A DNA stretch of 64,000 nucleotides from Gp13-AA77 sp035949375 (GTDB lineage Bacteria; Acidobacteriota; Terriglobia; UBA7540), in contig DASZIG010000021.1 in the NCBI GenBank assembly GCA_035949375.1, positions 40,134 through 104,133 of the forward strand. Direction: 5' to 3'. Of this stretch, positions 16,338-23,020 are shown piece after piece. Position 1 is the first letter of the stretch. Each line of letters starts with the position of its first letter. The notes beneath the pieces are model-generated. The model was given only the letters and a program-made list of their open reading frames with translations, was not told the origin of the DNA and did no database searches. Made by a program: the position numbers and the translations under genes.

Positions 16338-19019
16338 TCACTCGTAGCGCAACGCCACCATAGGGTCGACCTTCGTCGCACGGCGCGCAGGGATGTAGCT
16401 CGCCAGCATCGCAATCAGCGCAAGCGCGGCCGCGAATACCGCGTAAGTGAGAAAATCGGTCCGGCTGACTCCGTAAAGGTGGATGGCTGCGCCCGTCCAG
16501 CCGATGGGTCCCGTGGGAAGCAGGCGCGTCAGGGCCAGGGAAGCGGCGATTCCGAGCGCGGTTCCGGTGGCGGTGAGCAGAGCGGTGTGCTTGAACACGA
16601 GCCCGAGGACGGTCTTGCGATCGGCGCCCAGCGCCACGCGAATGCCGATCTCCCGCGTGCGCTGGTTCACCGAATACGACATGACTCCGTACAGGCCAAC
16701 CGCCGCCACCAGGGCGGCGAGAAGGCCGAAAACACCAAGCAGCCTCACGATCGGGCGGCGCAGGGAGACGGACTCCGATTCGTAGATCAGTTGGTCCATG
16801 GTTTCGGGCTGCTCCCACACCTGGCTCTTGTCCACGCCGTGCAGTTCGCTGCGGAGTTTCACACCGACGCCTGCGATGTCGGACGTGGAAGTGACCCGCG
16901 CGGCCAGGCTCAGGCCGCCCTGGGGAGCCTGATCCCACGGCCGGTAGGCGATGGGCGCCGAATCCTCATCCATGTTGCGCTGCCTTACGTCCGCTATCAC
17001 GCCGACAATCTCGCGTCCTACAGCCGGTGAATCCCCCAGGCGCAGACGCTTGCCGAGTGGGCTTTCACCCGCGAAGAAACGGCGAGCCAGCGTCTGGTTG
17101 ATCACGAGTACGGGCGGCGAGTTGGCCGTGTCGCGCTCCGTAAAGGCGCGCCCTTCGAGAAGGGGGATCCTCAGCGTGCGGAAGAGGTCCGGGGTCACCG
17201 CCACGGTTCTGAGCGTCGCCTGCTGACCTTGGGATGCCGCCCGGCCTTCGATGACGAACCCGGTTCCTTGAGCGCCCTGGAGCGGAAGACTGTCGGTGAT
17301 GCCGGCGGCCTCGACCGAAGGCAGCTTCAAAGCTTTCTCGAGCACGCTATGCGCGAGTGCAATGCGTGCCGCCGCGGATGAGTAACGGGGCTGATCGAGC
17401 CCTGCTGAGACCGTGACCACGTTGGAAGGGTCGAAGCCCGGGGGACGAGTTTGCACCTCGAGGAAGCTGCGAAACAGCAACCCGAAGCTGATCAACAGGA
17501 CCAGCGCCAGCGCCATCTCCGTGATCACGAGCGAGCTGTGGACGCGGTGCCTGCTCAGTCCTCCGGCGGCTTGCGTCGAATCCTTCAGGGCGTGGTTGAG
17601 GTCGACCTTCGCGGCTTGCCTTGCCGGAGCCAGGCCAAACGCCACGCCCGCCCCGAGAGCCACGAGAAGACCAAAGACGAAAACGCGAGCGTCAATCGCC
17701 ACCGGGGCGTTGTCGAGATAGCTGGCCATCATCCGGGCGAGCAGGTCTCTGGACCAGAGGGCCAGCGCCAGGCCGGCCGCTCCCCCTCCGACGTAGAGCA
17801 AGACCGTCTCGGTGAGTAACTGCCGGACTACGCGACCGCGTGTGCAGCCGAGGGCGGTGCGCACCGCTAATTCCCTTTGCCGGGTGACGCCGCGCGCGAG
17901 GAGGAGCCCGGAGACGTTCGCGCAGGCTACCAGCATCACCAATCCCACCGCGCCAAACATGATCCAAAGAGTCTGCTGCATCCGCCTCGCGGTCGGTTGC
18001 AGGTCTGCGGCCGCTTCCCTCACGGTCACGAGCTTTACAAGACGGCCCTGATTCGTACCTGGAAACTGAAGCTCAAGCTCGCGGGCGATGCCCGTCATCT
18101 CCGCCTGAGCCTGCGGCAAGGTGACGGCACGCTTGAGCCGCGCGAAGGCATGGTAGCTCATCGAGCTTTCGGCATGATCGGTCGCGGCAGGGCCGGGGAC
18201 AAGGGGCGCAAAAATCTCGCGGTCCTCGAAGCGGAAGTCCGGCGGCAGAACTCCCACCACCGCATAGGCCCGGTTATCGAGAATCAGCCTTTTCCCGAGG
18301 ATGTGAGCGTCAGCGTTGAAGCGGTTCCGCCAGCAATCGTTGGATAGGATCACGACCCCGTCGTTTCCGGCGCGTTCTTCGGCGGGTTCAAAGTTGCGCC
18401 CGAGCAAAGGCTCCACACCGAGGGTCGGCAGCCAGTCGGCGGAGATAAGATCTCCGTGAATGCGTTGAGGCTCGTCACCGGCGAGTGTGAGCCAGGCGCC
18501 CTCAAAGGCCGCCATGCGCTCGAAGGACTGATTCCTCGCCTTCCAGTCTTCGTAATCAGCGAGCGAAACGACGTCGCCGAAACCGTCGCGCAGGTCGCCC
18601 GAGGCCACCCAAACAAGCCGGTCCGGATCGTGGTATGGGAACGAACGCGACTTCATGAGGACGGTGCTCAACACGCTGAAGATGGCCGTGTTCGCGCCGA
18701 TGCCGAGCGCGAGCGTCACAAGGGCGACGATTGTGAAGCCGGGGTTCCTGCGCAACTGGCGAAGCCCGTAGCGAACGTCCTGCAGGAGCGCCTCGAGCGA
18801 GATCCATCCCCACATCTCCCGGCTCCTCCCCTCGGCCAAGACCACGTTGCCGAAGCGCCGCAAGGCCGCATAATGCGCCTCATCCGCAGGCATGCCGGCT
18901 TCGAGATTCTCCTGCTCCTCCATCGCGACATGGGTGCGGATCTCGTCGCGAAGCTCGGAGGCGCGCCGCCGCCGGCGGAAGATGCCACCGAGTTTGGTGA
19001 CCTGCCGTCGCCAACCCAT
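16338..19019 (-). CDS. ADOP-family permease, second of three
   Basis: An 893-residue paralogue of its neighbours with the same order: N-terminal soluble helix pair (DEIRTHVAMEEQENLEAGMPADEAHYAALRRFGN), first helix (NPGFTIVALVTLALGIGANTAIFSV), MacB-like periplasmic core, FtsX bundle (ARGVTRQRELAVRTALGCTRGRVVRQL), second core and second bundle ending IPARRATKVDPMVALRYE. The start at 19019 has AGGAGGAAGG close upstream. Family knowledge says ADOPs are MacB/FtsX-type permeases lacking a partner ATPase gene; export or signal-transducing roles are both possible. The gene is co-directional with the PadR gene at 21851-22213 and probably under its control. Confidence 0.92.
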   Translation of the reverse strand: MGWRRQVTKLGGIFRRRRRASELRDEIRTHVAMEEQENLEAGMPADEAHYAALRRFGNVVLAEGRSREMWGWISLEALLQDVRYGLRQLRRNPGFTIVALVTLALGIGANTAIFSVLSTVLMKSRSFPYHDPDRLVWVASGDLRDGFGDVVSLADYEDWKARNQSFERMAAFEGAWLTLAGDEPQRIHGDLISADWLPTLGVEPLLGRNFEPAEERAGNDGVVILSNDCWRNRFNADAHILGKRLILDNRAYAVVGVLPPDFRFEDREIFAPLVPGPAATDHAESSMSYHAFARLKRAVTLPQAQAEMTGIARELELQFPGTNQGRLVKLVTVREAAADLQPTARRMQQTLWIMFGAVGLVMLVACANVSGLLLARGVTRQRELAVRTALGCTRGRVVRQLLTETVLLYVGGGAAGLALALWSRDLLARMMASYLDNAPVAIDARVFVFGLLVALGAGVAFGLAPARQAAKVDLNHALKDSTQAAGGLSRHRVHSSLVITEMALALVLLISFGLLFRSFLEVQTRPPGFDPSNVVTVSAGLDQPRYSSAAARIALAHSVLEKALKLPSVEAAGITDSLPLQGAQGTGFVIEGRAASQGQQATLRTVAVTPDLFRTLRIPLLEGRAFTERDTANSPPVLVINQTLARRFFAGESPLGKRLRLGDSPAVGREIVGVIADVRQRNMDEDSAPIAYRPWDQAPQGGLSLAARVTSTSDIAGVGVKLRSELHGVDKSQVWEQPETMDQLIYESESVSLRRPIVRLLGVFGLLAALVAAVGLYGVMSYSVNQRTREIGIRVALGADRKTVLGLVFKHTALLTATGTALGIAASLALTRLLPTGPIGWTGAAIHLYGVSRTDFLTYAVFAAALALIAMLASYIPARRATKVDPMVALRYE

Positions 19020-19039
19020 TACCCTTCCTCCTGGCTTTA

Positions 19040-19075
19040 AATCACCCGATCACCCGATCACTCAATCACTCAATG
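19040..19075. repeat. Short-word satellite in ADOP spacer
   Basis: The 58-base spacer between the second and third ADOP genes contains ATCACCCG twice, then ATCACTCA twice, a near-perfect period-8 array. It leaves only the ribosome binding site of the downstream gene outside the array. Confidence 0.6.
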
Positions 19076-19077
19076 CT

Positions 19078-21741
19078 TCACTCAGACCGCAGCGCTACCA
19101 TGGGATCGACCTTCGTCGCCCGGCGCGCAGGGATGTAGCTGGCCAACACAGCAACGATCGTCAGCAGTACGGACACGCTCGCGAACGTGATGGGGTCGGC
19201 AGGGCGAACTCCGTACAGGATGCTCGAAAGGAAGCGCGTCAGGACCAGGGCCGCAACCAGGCCCGCTGCCATGCCGATCAGCGTGAGCCTCAGCCCTTGT
19301 CCGACCACGAGCCTCAGCAGGTCTTTACTGTTTGCGCCTAACGCCATGCGGAGGCCGATTTCATGGGTTCTCTGGCTGACGGAGTACGACGTCACCCCGA
19401 AGATTCCCACCGCCGCCAGGGCAAGGGCCACGAACGCGAACACTCCAAGCAGGATGAAGGCGAGCCGATGTGCGGACAGCACGCTCGATACGATTTCGTC
19501 CATGCTCCTGACGTTGAAAACCGGCTGATCCTTGTCCACAGCCCAAATCGCCGCTTTGATGGAGGGCAGGATGGCCTCCGGACGCGAAGTTGTGCGGACC
19601 ACCATGCTCAGGGTCTGATCGCCCGTCTGCAGGTAAGGGAAGTAGATCGTCGGCCGCGTCTGCTGGTCAAGACCGGTGTCGTGGACCCCGCCGACCACGC
19701 CCACGATTTCGCGCGGCTGCGAGGCTGCCCCGAACATCACGTGCCTGCCGATCGGATCCTCATGGGGGAAGTAGTGATGAGCCAGCGTCTGGTCCACGAT
19801 CACCACGCGGGGCCCGTCCGCGTTGTCGTGGTCCGTGAAGACGCGGCCTTCGATCAACGGAACGCCCATGGTGGCGAAATAGGTTGGGCTTATATCCCTC
19901 AAATCCGCTGCGGACTCCTCTCCCGGTGGCGCTGGCGGCGCCTCTTTGACGGTGAAGGCCGCCATATCCATGTCGTCCTGGCTCAAAGGAATGATTTCGG
20001 TCAACGCCGCCGAACGTACTCCCGGGATGGCCTCGACATTCGTGAGAAACCGGGCAAAGGCGGCCGAGCGCTGGCCCGGCTCGCGGTACTTGGAGTCTTT
20101 CGTATCGTTCGCCAGCTTGATCCGCAACGTAAGCAGTTGGCCGGGCGTGAAACCTGGGTCGGCGGCCAGGAGGCTCCAGAAAGTCTTGATCATCAAGCCG
20201 GCCCCGATGACCAACACGAACGCCAGAGCCGCCTCGGCCGTCACGAGCATGGCTCGCGTACGCTGCCCCCGCCGGTCGGAGAGGACTCCGCCGCCGCTTT
20301 CCTTAAGAGTTTCATTGACGTTGCATCGCGCGCCTTGAAGCGCAGGCACCAGGCCGACGGCGATCCCTGTCAGCAATGCGACCACAAAGGTGAACGCGAC
20401 CACGGTGCCGTCCATGTGAATCCTGGGCAGCAACACGGAGTCCGCCGCGTTGGGAACGGGTATCCGCGACGGCACGACTCGCATCAGCAGGGCGGTGCCC
20501 CAGAATGCGAGCAGCAGGCCGGCGCCGCCGCTGAGCAATCCGAGCAGCGTGCTCTCCGCCAAGAACTGGCGAATCAGCCGCCGGCTTCCGGCTCCCAAAG
20601 CCACACGAATCGCGACTTCTCTCTGGCGGCCCAGCGCCCGCCCCAGCATCAAGTTCGCGACGTTGACGCAGGCGATCAGCAGAACGAACCCGACGCCCGC
20701 CAGCAGGACGAGCAGCGCGGGGCGAATGTATTCGACGCGTACCGCCTGAAGCGGCACCATGACCACTCCCCATCCCCTTCGGTCAGGCCGCTCGTTGCCG
20801 ATCCGTTCGGCGACGATGCCGAGCTCAGCCGATGCCTGTTCGAGCGTGAGTCCGGCTTTTGGCCTGCCGAAGACGCCGAGGTCTCCGTCGGCCCGTTTCA
20901 CCCACTCGGTGTCGAAGGGGACAACCACGTCGGCGGGAAAGGCGGGGGAAAACGAAGCAGGAAGAACCCCGATGATCGTGTAGCGATCGCCGTTCAACGT
21001 CAGGCCGGCGCCGACCACTGCCGGATTGCCTCCGAATCGTCTTTGCCAATAGCCGTAACCCAGGATGGCGAGATTGTGACGTCCCTCCGCTTCTTCCAGG
21101 CGGAAGGTCCGGCCGAGGACCGGCTTGATGCCAAAAAAGTCTCCGAAATTGGCGGTGACGCGCAGTCCCGAGACCTGCTCGGGCTCGCCGGCGCCGGTCA
21201 CGGTCCCGCTTCCGTGTTCGAACAGGAACAGGTCCTCGAATGACTTGCTCTGCTCTTTCCAGTCGAGGTAGTCCTGACCGGTCGGTCCCACGCGATTCCA
21301 GCCTCGGGCGAGGTTTCTCACCCAGATCACCACCAGGCGGTTGGAAGCCCGGACCGGCAATCGCTCGAGAAGCACCGTGTTCACAACGCTGAAGATTGTG
21401 CTGTTGGCGCCGATGCCGAGCGCCAGGGTCAAGATGGCGACGATCGTGAACCCGGGATTCCTGCGCAACTGGCGAACGCCGTAGCGAACGTCCTGCAGGA
21501 GCGTCTCGAGCGCGCTCCATCCCCACATCTCGCGGCTTCCTTCCTGAACCCGGGCCACGTTGCCGAATCGGCGGAGCGCCGCATAATGCGCCTCATCCGG
21601 CGGCATGCCGGATTCGAGATTCTCCTGCTCCTCCATTCCGAGGTGCGTACGAATCTCTTCCTCAAGATCGTCCGCGGGCTGGCGTCCCGCGAACAAAGCG
21701 CGCAGCTTGGCGAACCGTCGTTTCCAGCTCACCTTATTCAT
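19078..21741 (-). CDS. ADOP-family permease, third (operon-leading) copy
   Basis: An 887-residue permease, first in transcription order after the PadR gene. The architecture is the same as its neighbours: DDLEEEIRTHLGMEEQENLESGMPPDEAHYAALRRFGN at residues ~19-57, then GWSALETLLQDVRYGVRQLRRNPGFTIVAILTLALGIGANSTIFSV, a periplasmic core with GYGYWQRRFGGNPAVVG, an FtsX bundle (LGRALGRQREVAIRVALGAGSRRLIRQFL), a second core and a terminal bundle ending RRATKVDPMVALRSE. The N-terminal block is almost identical in the three copies while the periplasmic cores differ, as expected if they diverged to recognise different ligands. The spacer to the PadR gene is 109 bases of repetitive DNA. Confidence 0.92.
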   Translation of the reverse strand: MNKVSWKRRFAKLRALFAGRQPADDLEEEIRTHLGMEEQENLESGMPPDEAHYAALRRFGNVARVQEGSREMWGWSALETLLQDVRYGVRQLRRNPGFTIVAILTLALGIGANSTIFSVVNTVLLERLPVRASNRLVVIWVRNLARGWNRVGPTGQDYLDWKEQSKSFEDLFLFEHGSGTVTGAGEPEQVSGLRVTANFGDFFGIKPVLGRTFRLEEAEGRHNLAILGYGYWQRRFGGNPAVVGAGLTLNGDRYTIIGVLPASFSPAFPADVVVPFDTEWVKRADGDLGVFGRPKAGLTLEQASAELGIVAERIGNERPDRRGWGVVMVPLQAVRVEYIRPALLVLLAGVGFVLLIACVNVANLMLGRALGRQREVAIRVALGAGSRRLIRQFLAESTLLGLLSGGAGLLLAFWGTALLMRVVPSRIPVPNAADSVLLPRIHMDGTVVAFTFVVALLTGIAVGLVPALQGARCNVNETLKESGGGVLSDRRGQRTRAMLVTAEAALAFVLVIGAGLMIKTFWSLLAADPGFTPGQLLTLRIKLANDTKDSKYREPGQRSAAFARFLTNVEAIPGVRSAALTEIIPLSQDDMDMAAFTVKEAPPAPPGEESAADLRDISPTYFATMGVPLIEGRVFTDHDNADGPRVVIVDQTLAHHYFPHEDPIGRHVMFGAASQPREIVGVVGGVHDTGLDQQTRPTIYFPYLQTGDQTLSMVVRTTSRPEAILPSIKAAIWAVDKDQPVFNVRSMDEIVSSVLSAHRLAFILLGVFAFVALALAAVGIFGVTSYSVSQRTHEIGLRMALGANSKDLLRLVVGQGLRLTLIGMAAGLVAALVLTRFLSSILYGVRPADPITFASVSVLLTIVAVLASYIPARRATKVDPMVALRSE

Positions 21742-21746
21742 AACTT

Positions 21747-21850
21747 GTCACTCGTAGTCACTCGTCACTCGTCGCTTGTGCCTGATCGCTGAAAGCCGAC
21801 GGCCTTTCAATCGCCAATCACCAATCGTCAAATCACCAATCGCTAATCAC
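21747..21850. repeat. Short-word satellites between PadR and ADOP genes
   Basis: Two different degenerate arrays fill the spacer. GTCACTC-type words (TCACTCGTAGTCACTCGTC) occupy roughly 21749-21778 and CAATCACCAATCG-type words 21809-21849. Between them lies a palindrome GAAAGCC-GAC-GGCCTTTC near 21790-21808, a possible hairpin. Nothing here looks coding. Confidence 0.55.
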
Positions 21851-22213
21851 TTATTGCCCTTCCCCGGACTCAACCGGCTGTAGCACTCCGCTGATGGCCC
21901 GTACAAAGCGCTCCCAGCGCGAGGTTTCGGCGACCAGCTTCCGTCGTCCGGCCGGAGTCAGACGGTAATACTTCGCCCGCTGGTTGTTCTTCGAAACACC
22001 CCACTCGGCGGTGATCCAGCCTTCCTGCTGCAGGCGCTGCAGCGCCGGATAAAGCGAACCGTGCTCGACCTTCAGCGCGTCGTCCGACGTGCGCTCGATC
22101 GATTTGGCGATGCCGTGCCCGTGCGTCGGTCCCCAGCGCAGGGTGCGCAGAATCAGCATGTCGAGCGTGCCGTAAACCAGTTCGATCCGGCTCTCCGATT
22201 TGGTATTCGTCAT
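21851..22213 (-). CDS. PadR-family regulator, acidobacterial type
   Basis: A 120-residue winged-helix regulator matching the acidobacterial PadR group (TIGR03433): LVYGTLDMLILRTLRWGPTHGHGIAKSIERTSDDALKVEHGSLYPALQRLQQEGWI is the DNA-binding domain, followed by SKNNQRAKYYRLTPAGRRKL (wing) and a C-terminal dimerisation helix. The start at 22213 is preferred over an in-frame ATG at 22225 because that ATG overlaps the predicted -10 box. With the later start the mRNA has almost no leader. It precedes three ADOP genes and probably represses them and itself through the palindrome at 22230-22245. Confidence 0.88.
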   Translation of the reverse strand: MTNTKSESRIELVYGTLDMLILRTLRWGPTHGHGIAKSIERTSDDALKVEHGSLYPALQRLQQEGWITAEWGVSKNNQRAKYYRLTPAGRRKLVAETSRWERFVRAISGVLQPVESGEGQ

Positions 22214-22223
22214 AGTGGTAGTC

Positions 22224-22253
22224 ATTCTACTACCCAAAGAGGTAGACAGTCTA
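22224..22253 (-). promoter_or_regulatory. PadR promoter with operator between -35 and -10
   Basis: On the minus strand TAGACT (22248-22253), an 18-base spacer and TAGAAT (22224-22229) resemble a promoter. The spacer holds an inverted repeat CTACC-6-GGTAG (plus-strand 22230-22245), and a second overlapping one, GTAGT-6-ACTAC, covers the -10 box. An operator there would block RNA polymerase directly, as expected for an autorepressing PadR protein. Confidence 0.55.
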
Positions 22254-22299
22254 GGACTTTTTCGGAAGGCCGTGGCAGCGCGGGAGCGTTTCGAGGCAG

Positions 22300-22500
22300 G
22301 CCCGAAGGGCCGATCCGCCAAAGCCCAGGCCAACGGCCTGGGCAAGGCCGAGGCGCAAACCAAGGGCCCTCAAAAGGCGACCCAGGGCTATCGCCGTGAC
22401 TACAGTTTTGTCGCGCCCCTTCAGGGCTCCCGGAACATCCCGGCGGGAACCCAAACCCAGGCCGTTGGCCTGGGCTTGGATGGACCGCCCCTTCGGGGCC
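22300..22500. repeat. Mirrored palindromic repeat pair between the PadR genes
   Basis: Two ~95-base arms lie in inverted orientation. Each carries the palindrome CCCAGGCCAACGGCCTGGG (22324-22342) or its reverse complement (22456-22474). Matching flanks run outward (CCCGAAGGG near 22301 against its counterpart near 22490-22500) and inward (GGCTATCGCC at the centre, 22386-22395). Frames through it give Gln/Gly/Pro-rich nonsense of the kind often mis-annotated as hypothetical proteins. It is best read as a REP/BIME-like or MITE-like non-autonomous element. Confidence 0.7.
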
Positions 22501-22644
22501 AGCGGCAAAGCCGCTCCGGTGCAGACCGAGGTCTTTCAGGATCGGCCAGAACATAAGCGCCACACGGGCATGCAACGCCGCCTCTGCTTCAACTGACCCG
22601 CCCTATCTTGATTCGTAATTCTTTTGGAACTTCTGATACACTCC

Positions 22645-22659
22645 TATCGTATTCCGATA
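22645..22659 (+). promoter_or_regulatory. Operator-like palindrome before second PadR gene
   Basis: TATCG-TATTC-CGATA is a perfect 5-base inverted repeat ending 10 bases before the ATG at 22670, with AGAAGG as ribosome binding site in between. It differs from the CTACC/GGTAG operator of the divergent PadR gene, so the two regulators probably do not cross-regulate. No convincing -35/-10 pair was found. Confidence 0.5.
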
Positions 22660-22669
22660 AGAGAAGGCC

Positions 22670-23002
22670 ATGGCCGAAAAACGTACTGATCTGCTGCGTG
22701 GAACTCTCGACCTGCTCGTGCTGAAGGCACTGTCCCTGGAGCCTTTGCATGGGGTGGCTATCTCACGACGCATCACGCAAATCACCAAGGGAGCTTTTCA
22801 GGTAAGTTTCGGGTCGCTTTTCCCCTCGCTACATCGCATGGAGGAAAGGGGCTGGGTGGCGGCCGAGTGGCGCTCGTCCGACAATAACCGCCGGGCCAAA
22901 TATTACAAGTTGACCTCTGCCGGGCGCACCCAACTCAAGGCTGAAGAGCGGCAATGGAACCAGGTGGTGAAAATCATGACGGCAGCCGTTCAATCCACTT
23001 GA
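22670..23002 (+). CDS. PadR-family regulator, acidobacterial type
   Basis: A 110-residue winged-helix protein. MAEKRTDLLRGTLDLLVLKALSLEPLHGVAISRRI begins the DNA-binding domain, QVSFGSLFPSLHRMEERGWVAAEW holds the recognition helix, and NNRRAKYYKLTSAGRTQLKAEERQW the wing and C-terminal helix. It belongs to the acidobacterial PadR group but is clearly different from the divergent one (for example SFGSLFPSL against EHGSLYPAL). It ends 18 bases before the ADOP start and is certainly co-transcribed with it. It probably represses this two-gene unit via the upstream palindrome; the inducer is unknown. Confidence 0.88.
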   Translation: MAEKRTDLLRGTLDLLVLKALSLEPLHGVAISRRITQITKGAFQVSFGSLFPSLHRMEERGWVAAEWRSSDNNRRAKYYKLTSAGRTQLKAEERQWNQVVKIMTAAVQST

Positions 23003-23020
23003 GTCCGGATGGGAGGCATC

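Noticed and set aside
19363..21243. 626-residue open frame opposite an ADOP gene
   Set aside because: Antisense to a well-conserved permease; no ribosome binding site or domain.
22251..22575. Frames through the mirrored repeat that look like small Gln/Gly/Pro-rich proteins
   Set aside because: They are translations of a palindromic repeat, seen in both directions; no start signal or conservation to expect.
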